Shown: positions 1 to 7,394, numbered from the stretch's first letter. The stretch: 13,216 nucleotides of DNA from Chloroflexota bacterium (GCA_021847625.1 JAJZQK010000027.1:1757-14972), one strand, 5' to 3'. Numbers and translations are program-made. The notes: generated from the letters alone by a model not told the origin.

Positions 1-2460
1 ACCGTCGAGCGGACGCTCTACCGCCTGCCGGGAGTTGTCTCGGCCAACGTGAACTTCGCCTCGGAGAAGGCGACGGTGGAGTACATCACCGAGGCCGTCG
101 ATGAGGCCCGCCTGCGCGCGGCGGTAGAGGATGCCGGCTACAAGGTGGTCGGCGGCACCAGCGCGGCCGGCGGTCCGCAGAAAGCCACCCTGGGCATCAC
201 CGGGATGACGTGCGCCTCCTGCGTGGCCCACGTCGAGAAGGCCCTGCGGGGCGTGCCGGGCGTGAGCCTGGCCAACGTGAACCTCGCGGCCGAGAAGGCC
301 ACCGTCGAATACGATCCCTCCCGCACGAACCTCGACGAGATGCGCCGGGCGGTGGAGGAGATCGGCTACGGCGTCCAGCAGATGGAAGAAGAGAGCTGGG
401 CCGCCCAGCCCGCCCACGAGGACGCCCACCGCAAGGAGATCAAGACCCTGCGCAACAAGGTGATCTTCGCGGGCACCTTGGGCGTGCTTATTCTCCTCGG
501 CAGCCTGACGTCCTACTTCCCGTGGGTGCCTAGCTTCCTGCACAATCCCTACTTATTGTGGGCCCTGGCCACGCCGGTGCAGTTCTGGGCCGGCTGGCCG
601 TTCTACAAGGGGGCCTGGGGCGCCGCCAAGCACGGCACGACGAACATGAACACGCTCGTCGCCGTCGGCACGTCGGCGGCCTACCTCTATAGCGTGGCGG
701 CCATCCTATTCCCGGCCTTCTTCGCCGCCGCCCAGGGCGTGGCGCCCGCGCTGTACTTCGATACGGCGGCCATCATCATCGCCCTGATTCTGCTGGGACG
801 CTTCCTCGAGGCGCGGGCCAAGGGGCAGACCAGCGAGGCGATCAAACGCCTGATGGGTCTGCAGGCCAAGACGGCGCGGGTCGTCAGGGACGACCGCGAG
901 ATGGACATTAGCATCGACCGCGTGCAGGTTAACGACGTCGTCGTCGTCCGCCCCGGCGAGAAGGTGCCGGTCGACGGCGTGGTGCTGGAGGGACGCTCCG
1001 CGCTGGACGAGTCGATGGTCACCGGCGAGTCCATCCCCGTCGAGAAGGGTCCGGACGACACGGTGATCGGGGCGACGATCAACAAAACGGGCTCCTTCCG
1101 CTTCCGGGCGACGAAGGTGGGGAAGGAGACGATGCTGGCCCAGATCATCAAGCTGGTCGAGGAGGCGCAGGGCTCGAAGGCGCCCATCCAGCGCCTGGCC
1201 GACGTCATCGCCTCCTACTTCGTGCCGGCCGTGATGATCACGGCGAGCATAACGTTCGTCATCTGGTGGCTGTTCGGGCCGACGCCCGCCTTCACCTACG
1301 CGCTGCTCAATTTCGTGGCGGTGCTGATCATCGCCTGCCCGTGCGCGCTGGGTCTGGCGACGCCGACGGCCATCATGGTCGGCACGGGCAAGGGCGCCGA
1401 GAACGGCGTGTTGATCCGCTCCTCGCAGGCCCTGGAGACGGTCCACCAGGCGAAGGTGATCGTGCTGGATAAGACCGGCACGCTCACGCAGGGCAAGCCG
1501 ATCGTCACCGACGTGGTCGTGACCAATGGCATCGGCGAGGCCGAGCTGTTGCGGGCCGCCGCTTCCGCCGAGCGCGGCAGCGAGCACCCCTTGGGCGAGG
1601 CCATCGTCGGGCGGGCCAAGGAGCTGGGGCTGGAACTGGCCGACCCGAGCGAATTCAGCGCCATCCCCGGCCACGGCGTCGAGGCGGCCGTGAACGGCAA
1701 CCGGGTCGTCCTCGGCAACCTGAAGCTGATGGAAGACCGCGGCTACGGGCTCGACGGTCTGGCCGAGCGGTCGGCGGCGTTGGCAAGCGAAGGCAAGACG
1801 CCGATGTTCGTCGCCCTGGACGGCAAGGCTGCCGGCATCGTGGCGGTGGCCGACACGCTCAAGACGGGCTCCAAGCGCGCCGTGGAGGAGCTGCACAGGC
1901 TGGGCCTGGAGGTCGTGATGATCACCGGCGACAATCGCCGCACGGCCGAGGCCATCGCGCGTGAGGTGGGCGTCGACCGGGTGTTGGCCGAGGTGCTGCC
2001 GGAGGCCAAGGCGAGCGAGGTGAAGAAGCTGCAGGCCGAGGGCAAGAAGGTGGTGATGGTGGGCGACGGCATCAACGACGCCCCTGCCCTGGCCCAGGCC
2101 GACGTGGGCATCGCCATCGGCACCGGCACCGACGTGGCCATGGAGGCGGCCGACGTGACGCTGATCAGGGGCGACCTGATGGGCATCGTCACCGCCATCG
2201 AGCTGTCGAAGCAGACGATGCGCACGATCAGGCAGAACCTGTTCTGGGCGTTCGCCTACAACGTGGCCCTGATCCCCATCGCCGCCGGGGTGTTCTACTT
2301 GGTCTTCGGCCATACTGGCGTGCCGACGGTGCTGCAGCCGGTTCTCGGCCAGTACGGCTTCCTGAACCCGGTCCTGGCCGGCGCGGCGATGGCGTTCAGT
2401 TCGGTGACCGTCGTCAGCAACTCCCTGCGCCTACGCCGCTTCAAGCCGGCGAGGAGCTAG
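1..2460 (+). CDS. copA: Cu(I)-exporting P1B-type ATPase, 5' partial
   Basis: Copper-transporting P-type ATPase of the inner membrane, which uses ATP to move Cu(I) out of the cytosol. The reading frame is open from base 1, so the start lies before the window; 819 residues are visible. Codons 1-50 are the end of a first heavy-metal-associated domain whose CxxC lies outside. A second, complete HMA domain follows with GMTCASC at codon 68. Further hallmarks are TGES (codon 341), the membrane CPC metal site (446), the phosphorylation site DKTGTLT (490), SEHP (527) and GDGINDAP (688). YN (753-754) and MAFSS (797-801) in the last two helices complete the P1B-1 signature of Cu(I) specificity, which is known for the family. 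The two HMA domains share a near-identical segment ending EKATVEY. A copZ-like gene follows 37 bp downstream, so the pair is probably an operon. Only the N-terminal end is uncertain. Confidence 0.96.
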   Translation, partial: TVERTLYRLPGVVSANVNFASEKATVEYITEAVDEARLRAAVEDAGYKVVGGTSAAGGPQKATLGITGMTCASCVAHVEKALRGVPGVSLANVNLAAEKATVEYDPSRTNLDEMRRAVEEIGYGVQQMEEESWAAQPAHEDAHRKEIKTLRNKVIFAGTLGVLILLGSLTSYFPWVPSFLHNPYLLWALATPVQFWAGWPFYKGAWGAAKHGTTNMNTLVAVGTSAAYLYSVAAILFPAFFAAAQGVAPALYFDTAAIIIALILLGRFLEARAKGQTSEAIKRLMGLQAKTARVVRDDREMDISIDRVQVNDVVVVRPGEKVPVDGVVLEGRSALDESMVTGESIPVEKGPDDTVIGATINKTGSFRFRATKVGKETMLAQIIKLVEEAQGSKAPIQRLADVIASYFVPAVMITASITFVIWWLFGPTPAFTYALLNFVAVLIIACPCALGLATPTAIMVGTGKGAENGVLIRSSQALETVHQAKVIVLDKTGTLTQGKPIVTDVVVTNGIGEAELLRAAASAERGSEHPLGEAIVGRAKELGLELADPSEFSAIPGHGVEAAVNGNRVVLGNLKLMEDRGYGLDGLAERSAALASEGKTPMFVALDGKAAGIVAVADTLKTGSKRAVEELHRLGLEVVMITGDNRRTAEAIAREVGVDRVLAEVLPEAKASEVKKLQAEGKKVVMVGDGINDAPALAQADVGIAIGTGTDVAMEAADVTLIRGDLMGIVTAIELSKQTMRTIRQNLFWAFAYNVALIPIAAGVFYLVFGHTGVPTVLQPVLGQYGFLNPVLAGAAMAFSSVTVVSNSLRLRRFKPARS

Positions 2461-2482
2461 GAACCGTATCCATCATCATTCT

Positions 2483-2490
2483 AAAGGAGG
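2483..2490 (+). promoter_or_regulatory. ribosome binding site of the copZ-like gene
   Basis: AAAGGAGG lies 7 bases before a GTG codon at 2498. It sits in a locally AT-rich 37-bp gap after copA and fixes the GTG as the start of the next gene. Confidence 0.85.
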
Positions 2491-2497
2491 CATCCTC

Positions 2498-2704
2498 GTG
2501 GAGACCGTAACCCTACACTCGGAGAACATCAGCTGCAACCACTGCGTCATGACCATCAAGCGCGCCGTCGGCAAATTGCCCGGCGTGAGCGAGGTCGGCG
2601 GCGACCCCCAGTCCAAGAACGTCCAGGTCACCTACGACCCCTCGCAGGTCGGCGTGGACAAGATCAAGGAGACGATGGCCGAGGAAGGCTACCCGGCATC
2701 CTAG
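2498..2704 (+). CDS. copZ: CopZ-like copper chaperone (HMA domain)
   Basis: A 68-residue protein consisting of one heavy-metal-associated domain with the usual ferredoxin-like pattern. Proteins of this kind bind Cu(I) in the cytosol and hand it to CopA or to a copper-sensing repressor. The metal loop reads SCNHC (Cys13 and Cys16). The Met common before the first Cys (MTCxxC) is replaced by Ile-Ser, a variant seen in other small HMA proteins. The rest fits the fold: a helix with TIKRAVGKLPGV, a strand with VQVTYDPSQ, and a C-terminal helix ending EEGYPAS. The GTG start is set by the ribosome binding site 7 bases upstream. Its position 37 bp after copA and before a terminator indicates co-transcription. 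Metal preference for copper is inferred from this neighbour. Length matches the family. Confidence 0.92.
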   Translation: METVTLHSENISCNHCVMTIKRAVGKLPGVSEVGGDPQSKNVQVTYDPSQVGVDKIKETMAEEGYPAS

Positions 2705-2708
2705 CCGC

Positions 2709-2728
2709 CCGGGGGCGACGGCCCCCGG
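2709..2728 (+). terminator. GC-rich hairpin after copZ
   Basis: A perfect 8-bp stem, CCGGGGGC and GCCCCCGG around GACG, starts 4 bases after the copZ stop. It has no T-run, so it may serve mainly as a 3'-end stabilising or pausing hairpin before the stronger hairpin that follows. Confidence 0.5.
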
Positions 2729-2756
2729 TGCCAAACGCATACTCGGCAGTTCCCAG

Positions 2757-2790
2757 CAACGTCCGCGTCAGGCGGACGTTGCCTCTTGTT
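2757..2790 (+). terminator. rho-independent-type terminator of the copA-copZ operon
   Basis: A perfect 10-bp stem, CAACGTCCGC and GCGGACGTTG around GTCAG, is followed by CCTCTTGTT, a weak T-rich tail. It is the better of the two hairpins closing the copper operon. Confidence 0.65.
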
Positions 2791-2851
2791 AGGCGATGCC
2801 AGCCCTATTCTCGGTGCCCTCCGCGCTCTCGGCGGTGAAAACCTGGACGTG

Positions 2852-2882
2852 AAGAAAAGCCCGCCGGCTGACCGGCGGGCTT
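2852..2882 (-). terminator. terminator of the KGG-repeat gene
   Basis: Read on the minus strand, AAGCCCGCCGG and CCGGCGGGCTT form a perfect 11-bp stem with a 4-base loop, followed by TTCTTC (TTTTCTTC counting the last two T of the stem). It lies about 30 bp past the stop of the minus-strand gene at 2914. The stem is symmetrical and could also act on transcripts coming from the copper operon. Confidence 0.75.
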
Positions 2883-2913
2883 CCCGTGGGGAGCTCCTAA
2901 CCTGCCTCTTCGT

Positions 2914-3231
2914 TTACTTCTTTTCCGACTCCTTGCCCTTGTCGATCAGGTCGCGGACTTTCTGGCCGCCTTTGTGGCCGATCTCTTCGAAATGCTCGTG
3001 ACCGTACTTCTCGGAGACGGTCTCGCCGCCCTTGTGACCGCCCTTTTCGCCGCCTTTGTGGCCGATCTCCTCGAAGTGCTCGTGCCCGTATTTCTCCGAA
3101 ACCTTTTCGCCGCCCTTGCGACCGATCTCTTCGAAGTGCTCGTGGCCGTACTTCTCGGACACCTTCTCGCCGCCCTTGTGGCCGGCCTCGCTGACGGTCA
3201 TCTTGCCTTCATCTTTACGCTTCTCCGGCAA
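2914..3231 (-). CDS. KGG-repeat stress-type hydrophilic protein
   Basis: A 105-residue, very charged protein with no hydrophobic segment. It is built from three 20-residue units of the form G-(H/R)-KGGEKVSEKYGHEHFEEI (residues 17-36, 37-56, 65-84), an 8-residue GHKGGEKG insert before the third, and a partial fourth unit from residue 85. This matches the KGG-repeat family (Pfam PF10685 type) that includes B. subtilis GsiB and resembles plant group 1 LEA proteins, which are linked to desiccation and general stress. The start is chosen as TTG at 3231 because AGGAGG lies 8 bases before it. The frame stays open to an ATG at 3285 that has no ribosome binding site, so an 18-residue longer form is possible. 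It stands alone between its own terminator and a decayed region. Function is inferred from the family. Confidence 0.85.
   Translation of the reverse strand: MPEKRKDEGKMTVSEAGHKGGEKVSEKYGHEHFEEIGRKGGEKVSEKYGHEHFEEIGHKGGEKGGHKGGETVSEKYGHEHFEEIGHKGGQKVRDLIDKGKESEKK
2956..3183 (-). repeat. 60-bp tandem repeats inside the KGG-repeat gene
   Basis: Three 60-bp coding units lie at 3124-3183, 3064-3123 and 2980-3039, with a 24-bp insert at 3040-3063 and a partial unit at 2956-2979. The first two units differ at 8 of 60 bases, and seven of those changes are synonymous. The units are therefore maintained as protein repeats and are not a fresh DNA duplication. Confidence 0.9.
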
Positions 3232-3237
3232 ACCATG

Positions 3238-3247
3238 TCCCTCCTTT
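3238..3247 (-). promoter_or_regulatory. ribosome binding site deciding a TTG start
   Basis: Minus-strand AAAGGAGGGA. AGGAGG ends 8 bases before TTG at 3231, the same layout as the TTG start of the radical SAM gene elsewhere in the window. An ATG 3 to 4 bases after it is out of frame with the gene. Confidence 0.65.
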
Positions 3248-3351
3248 CGACGATTGTGCTTGTTCTGCTGCAGCTTGTGTGCCATCGTTTGCAGGGGCGG
3301 TGGTGTGTCCGTCTGTCTACGTGCCCTGATGAACGTGGGGGGACGAAGAAC

Positions 3352-3431
3352 ACCGCGGAGGGCGCGGAGAGCGCTGAAAGGGACTTGCCATTAACGATAA
3401 CAGTCCTCTCTCACTCTGCGCTCCCGGCGGT
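3352..3431. repeat. imperfect inverted-repeat element (MITE/REP-like)
   Basis: The left arm begins ACCGCGGAGGGCGCGGAGAG at 3352. The right arm (3404-3431), reverse-complemented, begins ACCGCCGGGAGCGCAGAG, so the two match with a few mismatches and small gaps around a loop of about 20 bases. The loop is locally AT-rich (CATTAACGATAACAG). It encodes nothing plausible and abuts a truncated gene fragment on its right. This suggests a non-autonomous repeat that inserted or spread here, which is inferred from shape only. Confidence 0.55.
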
Positions 3432-3443
3432 AAACTCCGGAGA

Positions 3444-3635
3444 TCAACCGCCGTCGTGGGCGAGGTCGGCGGCGACGGCAACCTCGCAGCCCAGCCGCCG
3501 CTCTATAGCACGCACGACGCCCCCATTGTGGGCGACGCCGCCCGACATGACCACGGGCGGCGCGAGGCCCAGCCGCTGGATCATGCCGAAGACGCGCTCA
3601 GGGGTCTGCCCGTAGCGGCGGCCAGCGAGTCCGCC
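3444..3635 (-). pseudogene. C-terminal fragment of a BcrA/BadF-type CoA-dehydratase activator ATPase
   Basis: Minus-strand translation from about 3635 contains PPVVMSGGVAHNGGVVRAIE followed by RRLGCEVAVAADLAHDGG and a stop at 3444. The core resembles the conserved C-terminal stretch of the BcrA/BadF/HgdC family, typically F-T-GGVAKN-GVV-ALE-LG, in which these ATPases energise an electron-transfer partner for 2-hydroxyacyl-CoA dehydratases or benzoyl-CoA reductase. Only about 60 residues can be followed. There is no start codon, no nucleotide-binding N-terminal half, and the usual closing GALGAAL segment is missing. The break falls next to an inverted-repeat element at 3352-3431. Upstream the similarity fades and another palindrome begins at 3661. 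It is read as a relic. Assignment rests on motif recognition alone. Confidence 0.6.
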
Positions 3636-3905
3636 AGGGCAAGGAGACGGCCGCCGCTACGTAGGGGCGGATCCGGCCCCTACGGAAGAAGGCAGGCAGC
3701 TGCCGACTCTCAACTTCTATTGTACAGTCCCCGTGGCTCTTGGCGCCAAATCGGCCGTGCCGGCCTGCCCGGCACCGTTATTGCCGATGGGTGGCGGGCG
3801 GATACTGGAGATAAGATGGAGAACAAGAGTGGACACGACGACTGGACTTCGCCGCCGCGCCAAGCCGCGCCTTTTGCTGCCCTTGGGAGCGGCCGGCCTG
3901 GGGGG
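3636..3905. other. intergenic stretch without a gene
   Basis: No credible coding frame is seen here. It holds the palindrome at 3661-3683 and a 7-bp hairpin, GTGCCGG and CCGGCAC (3757-3775), which on the minus strand could weakly terminate the Sensor-domain gene ending at 3906. No T-run accompanies the hairpin. Confidence 0.5.
3661..3683. repeat. short GC-rich palindrome, copy 1 of GTAGGGGCGG type
   Basis: GTAGGGGC and GCCCCTAC form a perfect 8-bp inverted repeat around a 7-base centre containing GGATCC. The GGGGCGG...CCCCTAC outline recurs at 8670-8696, suggesting a dispersed palindromic repeat in this genome. Confidence 0.6.
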
Positions 3906-4562
3906 CTATTCGCCGCTGCCCAGCATGAACTTGGCGAAACGGGCCTGCACGTAGGCCAGGCCGTTCATCAAGTGCAGCGAGGCGACGCCAACCACGAGCC
4001 CGAGCAGGGAGCAGAGGATAGCCTCGTTCTGGGTATTGATGTAGATCAGCCCCGCTACCGTCGGTGCATACTTATACGTCAACGGGGCCGTCACCATGGC
4101 CACGGTGAAGGCGATGGCCGTCACGGCGACGCTGAAGCTGAAGATGCCCAGCGGGAAGCGGGCGAACAGATAGAACAGGCTCTTCCAGGTTATCGGGTTG
4201 CGGAGGAGGTCGCGCAGCCGGGAGAAGATGTCCTGGTTGGGCGAGCCGGGCCGCGACATCGGGGGGATCGGCACGCGGAGCATACGGATGACCATCTCGC
4301 GCTCGAAAGCGGCCAGGGCGTACCAGCCCAGGAGCACCGCCAGCAGAATCAACAGGCCCACGCCGATGACCAACAGGCCGAGCCCCAAGGAGATGCCCGT
4401 GACCAGAAAGACGAAGTAGGCCGTGCCGAGGGGGAGTCCGAGAAGGTGGTAGACGACGTTGAGGTAGCTCTGGGGGTCGGCGGCCACGCCGAAGATGTCC
4501 TCTAAAATGTCGGCGGCGCCCCCGTTTCCGCGGTCCGGCGAGTATCGGTCATGATCCGCCAT
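3906..4562 (-). CDS. stand-alone membrane 'Sensor' domain protein
   Basis: A 218-residue inner-membrane protein made almost entirely of one Sensor domain (Pfam PF13796 type), which in many actinobacteria forms the N-terminal part of two-component histidine kinases. Visible marks are LLGLPLGTAYFVFLVTGISL (residues 40-59), a hydrophobic hairpin to about residue 82, the charged FEREMVIRMLRVPIPP loop (86-101), NPITWKSLFYLFARFPLGI (122-140), and a final helix ending LHLMNGLAYVQARFAKFMLG. About four membrane segments are present. No kinase, HATPase or response-regulator domain is attached or adjacent, so its output partner is unknown. ATG at 4562 is preferred because the domain starts shortly after it. 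The frame runs open to a TTG at 4736, but that extension reads poorly and covers leader hairpins. Confidence 0.8.
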   Translation of the reverse strand: MADHDRYSPDRGNGGAADILEDIFGVAADPQSYLNVVYHLLGLPLGTAYFVFLVTGISLGLGLLVIGVGLLILLAVLLGWYALAAFEREMVIRMLRVPIPPMSRPGSPNQDIFSRLRDLLRNPITWKSLFYLFARFPLGIFSFSVAVTAIAFTVAMVTAPLTYKYAPTVAGLIYINTQNEAILCSLLGLVVGVASLHLMNGLAYVQARFAKFMLGSGE

Positions 4563-4755
4563 AAGTTCGTACCCCCAATGCCGCTCCCCGTCACAGCAAT
4601 GTGCTCCAGGACCTTGCCGGCCCTGCACCATTAGCATACCCCCGGGTGCTATGAAAAAGCACCCCCAGCTGTACAACAAATGGTCTAGGCATGTGGCTAG
4701 TCTTTGTCCTGGCCATTTGGCCAGGTCCCGCGCCAACTCCCCTCACCAGTACATA
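4563..4755 (-). promoter_or_regulatory. long leader with two hairpins before the Sensor-domain gene
   Basis: On the minus strand the probable transcript leader holds CCTGGCC-AAAT-GGCCAGG (4708-4725) and GGGTGCT-TTTTCAT-AGCACCC (4644-4664) before the ATG at 4562. The region is less GC-rich than its surroundings and contains no convincing gene. It could carry attenuation or transcript-end signals. It matches no riboswitch class I can name. Confidence 0.4.
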
Positions 4756-4785
4756 CGAATATCCCAGGGAGGGACCCGTTGTCAA
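4756..4785 (-). promoter_or_regulatory. sigma-70-like promoter for the Sensor-domain gene
   Basis: Minus strand: a perfect TTGACA (4780-4785), then 18 bases, then TATTCG (4756-4761) as a weak -10. It lies in the gap after the toroid gene stop at 4804 and points toward the Sensor-domain gene, giving a leader of roughly 190 bases. Confidence 0.45.
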
Positions 4786-4803
4786 CAGAGGAGCGGGTAG
4801 GGG

Positions 4804-5826
4804 TTACGGCCCGTAGACCGCCTTGAGGACCCGGCAGGCGCGCAGGGTGACCCACTTGCTGGGCGCCCCTTGCTTCTCGACGTCGACCCACATCTTGCCA
4901 TGATAGGAGTATTCGTTGCGCCAGCGGCCCTCGCCGTCCTGTTTGCCGAGAAGCCATCTCGTCGCGTTCGCCAGCCGGTCGTCATGGGCGTAGCCGAGCT
5001 CGCAGAGCGCCGCCAGGTTCTGGAGGACGTCGGTCACGTAGCCGGAGGGGAAGCCCAGCTTGAACCACGACCCGTTAGGCTTCGTGTTTCCCCAGGCCAG
5101 CGGATAGTCGGCCTTGGCCGGGTCGCAACTGAGCAGGAACGCCGCCCCCTCTTCGACGGCCCGCTGCACGTGGGGGGCTCGGCGCTCGGCCGGGATGCGG
5201 GCGAGGCCAAGCATAGCTTTCACGGCCCCCCAGGCGCAAGGAAGCTTCTCGTTGGCGCTGCAGCAGAAGCCGGGGCCATTCGTGCCGGACTGGTAGAACC
5301 TGATCGGCCCTTCGCCGGTAATGGCGCGGGCCTGCCAGTCGACGGCTCGCTGCAGGCGGAGGTCCCCTTCCCAGCCGAAGCCGAGCAGCGCCCGCACCAG
5401 ATTGCCATTCAGACAGTGAATGACATACGAAGGGGACGGGCTGACCTCCTTGGCCACGGCGGAGGCCGCGAAACCGCCGGACTCCGCCTGGGTGTGGGAA
5501 AGCACGTACTCGCAAGCGGCCCTCACGCGAGGGTCGGCGGGGTCGGCTCCCAGCTGGTCGAGGAAGATCAGCTGCCAGACGGTGCCCCGGTACTTGGGCC
5601 CGTACCCCGCTCCGGGCTTCACCCAAAAGCCCTCCGGCGCCTGGGCGGCCAGGATCGCGGCAATGGGGCCCGTTCCCATGGCAGCACGCCGAGAACTGGC
5701 GACCTCGGGGTCGTCCGCGGGCCGGCCCAGCAACTGGCACAGCGCCAGGTGCTTCACGGCGGGATCCTTGTCGTCCAGCAGCCAAGGCAGTGGATCGGCG
5801 TTCAGAACGTCTCGCCAATTTCCCAT
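4804..5826 (-). CDS. alpha/alpha-toroid (terpenoid cyclase/prenyltransferase-fold) protein of unknown function
   Basis: A 340-residue soluble protein, helix-rich and with repeating patterns of the squalene-cyclase/prenyltransferase alpha-toroid type: WQLIFLDQLGADPADPRV, LLGFGWEGDLRLQRAVDW and ALCELGYAHDDRLANATRWL with QDGEGRW. A Cys/His-bearing middle (YQSGTNGPGFCCSANEKLPCAWGAVKAML) and the ending KWVTLRACRVLKAVYG look like the conserved core of a family I associate with Chloroflexota, where it is sometimes loosely labelled as a nitrogen fixation protein. Nothing here resembles NifH: there is no P-loop. There is no DxDD cyclase motif and no signal peptide. ATG at 5826 has AGGAGG 7 bases upstream. 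It lies 80 bp after the metalloprotease gene on the same strand and may share its transcript. Catalytic activity is unknown. Confidence 0.75.
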   Translation of the reverse strand: MGNWRDVLNADPLPWLLDDKDPAVKHLALCQLLGRPADDPEVASSRRAAMGTGPIAAILAAQAPEGFWVKPGAGYGPKYRGTVWQLIFLDQLGADPADPRVRAACEYVLSHTQAESGGFAASAVAKEVSPSPSYVIHCLNGNLVRALLGFGWEGDLRLQRAVDWQARAITGEGPIRFYQSGTNGPGFCCSANEKLPCAWGAVKAMLGLARIPAERRAPHVQRAVEEGAAFLLSCDPAKADYPLAWGNTKPNGSWFKLGFPSGYVTDVLQNLAALCELGYAHDDRLANATRWLLGKQDGEGRWRNEYSYHGKMWVDVEKQGAPSKWVTLRACRVLKAVYGP

Positions 5827-5833
5827 CTGTAAT

Positions 5834-5839
5834 CCTCCT
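5834..5839 (-). promoter_or_regulatory. ribosome binding site of the toroid-protein gene
   Basis: Minus-strand AGGAGG with a 7-base gap to ATG at 5826 confirms that start. Confidence 0.8.
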
Positions 5840-5906
5840 CATAATACGAAGGTGCCAACCAATGCTACAGCCTGGTCTTCCTGCCAGGTGGGCCAAGGTC
5901 GCCGGT

Positions 5907-7394
5907 CTAGAATCCCGGGAAGGCCCCGGCGATCTTGGCGGCCGTCGCCTCGTCGGGGGCGATGACCAGCAGCACCTTGTCGCCCTGCGGGCTGGCGTAG
6001 CCGTGCTTGCCTAGGGCGCTCCAGGTCAGGTGCGTGTCGCCCGCGCCTCCCGTGCCGCCCAACGAACGCAGGGCGGCGAAGAACTCCGTGGCATCCTTCA
6101 CGCTGTCCCAGGCGCTGAGCGAGGCGAGGGCGTAGCGGCCCGCGGCGTCGCTCAGCAGGACATAACTATCGCCACCCCAACCGGCCGCGGCGGCAGTGGC
6201 CGTCTTCGCCTGCACGCCATCCTGTAGGTACATCTGCAGGCCCAGCTCGCCGAAGGTGTCGCGGTCCACCACCGACCACGGCGACCCTAGGACCGCCCCC
6301 ACGTCGGGCAGGTTGACCTCCTTGGGGCCTTCCCCTTGGAGGTATTTCTCGGGATGGAGGACCTGCTCGGAAGTCTGGGGAGGATGGCTATAAGCGTCGT
6401 TCACGGCGTTCCAGCCACCTGCTTGGAAGAGGGTGGCCACAAACGTCGCCCCCTGGAGGTACGGGAAGAGCAGCGTGCTCCGCAGCGCGGGCGGGGCGTT
6501 GTCGAGCTGCCGGCTGTCGAAGCTGCCGGACTGCTCCTGCAGGGCGGTCATCTCGTCGCGCGATAGATTCTGCATGGCGTAGGCCACCATGGCCAATGTG
6601 GCATCGCCCTCGGCCAGCGCCTGCAGTCCGAGCCCCTTTTCGCCGTTGCCTTCCACTTCCTTAGCCATCGCGCCCATGTCAAAGTGCTGGTCCTGGAGGG
6701 CGTGGACATACTCGTGCACGAGGGTCAGTTCTTCCATCGTCGTGGGCGAGGTGGGCTCGCCGACGAGCTTCATGTCGTGCGAGTCGAATTCGTAGAACCC
6801 CACCACCTGCTCGCCCAGGAGCGCCAGGTAGGACTCGTACAGGTCGTCGCCCTCGTCGAGCAGGCCGAGGAGGACGAACAGGGCCTCGTCCTTGGCGGCG
6901 TCCTCATGGGAGTACTGTTCTTCATAGAGGTTGCGCATGTAGGGGCCGACCTCCTCGCGCGAGAGGTATCTGATGGGGACCTTCTCCTTGGGCGGGAGGG
7001 ACCGCACGGCCGCGGCCCTGGCCATAACGGACGCCAGGCGGGCGCTCGGCGTGCTTACTGCCGTCGCCGGCGTGGCCTTCGGCCCGGCCGTGGGCCGCGG
7101 GGTGGGCGTCTTCGTCGGCCGGGGCGTCGGCGTTTTCGTCGGCACGGCCGTCGCAGTGGACGTAGGTGAAAGGGAGGCAGTGGCCGTGGGGGCTAGCGCC
7201 ACGTAGGCGGTGGGGGTCGGCTGGCTCTGGGCGCCTCCCAGCGGAGTGTAGGCAGAGAGGGCAAGCACCGTGACGGCGAAGGCGGCGACGGCCAGCGCCG
7301 CCATGCCCAGGCCGAAGAGCGTCCAGGTCCTGCCGCTCCAGGGCTTCCCCGTCTGGGGCGCGCTTTCCGGGACCTCTTGCAGTTCGCCAGCCAT
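5907..7394 (-). CDS. membrane-anchored zinc metalloprotease-like protein with Thr/Pro linker
   Basis: A 495-residue protein. A cytosolic head of about 24 residues precedes one hydrophobic segment (about 25-48). Next comes a low-complexity Thr/Pro/Ala linker (about 58-116, with repeated KTPTPRPT), and then a large domain that should face outside. The domain carries HEYVHALQDQHFD at 227, an HExxH-type zinc site (His227, Glu228, His231). AEGDA follows 31 residues later, with Glu262 placed as a likely third ligand, as in gluzincins. This predicts an anchored extracellular peptidase; the substrate is unknown. The last 100 residues (about 395-495) look like a separate small domain. ATG at 7394 has AGGAGGT 5 to 6 bases upstream. 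The gene starts 67 bp after the recombinase stop on the same strand, so read-through is possible, but no functional link is evident. No neighbour suggests a specific target. Confidence 0.75.
   Translation of the reverse strand: MAGELQEVPESAPQTGKPWSGRTWTLFGLGMAALAVAAFAVTVLALSAYTPLGGAQSQPTPTAYVALAPTATASLSPTSTATAVPTKTPTPRPTKTPTPRPTAGPKATPATAVSTPSARLASVMARAAAVRSLPPKEKVPIRYLSREEVGPYMRNLYEEQYSHEDAAKDEALFVLLGLLDEGDDLYESYLALLGEQVVGFYEFDSHDMKLVGEPTSPTTMEELTLVHEYVHALQDQHFDMGAMAKEVEGNGEKGLGLQALAEGDATLAMVAYAMQNLSRDEMTALQEQSGSFDSRQLDNAPPALRSTLLFPYLQGATFVATLFQAGGWNAVNDAYSHPPQTSEQVLHPEKYLQGEGPKEVNLPDVGAVLGSPWSVVDRDTFGELGLQMYLQDGVQAKTATAAAAGWGGDSYVLLSDAAGRYALASLSAWDSVKDATEFFAALRSLGGTGGAGDTHLTWSALGKHGYASPQGDKVLLVIAPDEATAAKIAGAFPGF

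Noticed and set aside
706..2313. Long open frame on the minus strand across copA
   Set aside because: It is antisense to a full P-type ATPase with all catalytic motifs. Its translation is His/Asp/Gln-rich low-complexity sequence, as expected from the opposite strand of GC-rich coding DNA.
2956..3183. CRISPR-like or non-coding satellite repeat
   Set aside because: The 60-bp units are contiguous, lack spacers, and differ mainly at synonymous codon positions, so they are coding repeats of a KGG protein.
3456..4505. Long plus-strand open frame across the relic region and the Sensor-domain gene
   Set aside because: Its composition is typical of an antisense shadow (Arg/His/Gln/Gly-rich) and it overlaps a recognisable minus-strand membrane protein.
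3906..4736. Longer form of the Sensor-domain protein starting at TTG 4736
   Set aside because: The extra 58 residues have no domain-like character and cover hairpins of the leader. The family domain begins after ATG 4562.
4804..5826. Nitrogen fixation (NifH-like) protein
   Set aside because: There is no P-loop and no nitrogenase reductase cysteine pattern. The sequence is of helical-toroid type.
4870..5832. Plus-strand open frame opposite the toroid-protein gene
   Set aside because: It is fully antisense to a gene with a strong ribosome binding site and family-like sequence, and it shows no recognisable domain itself.
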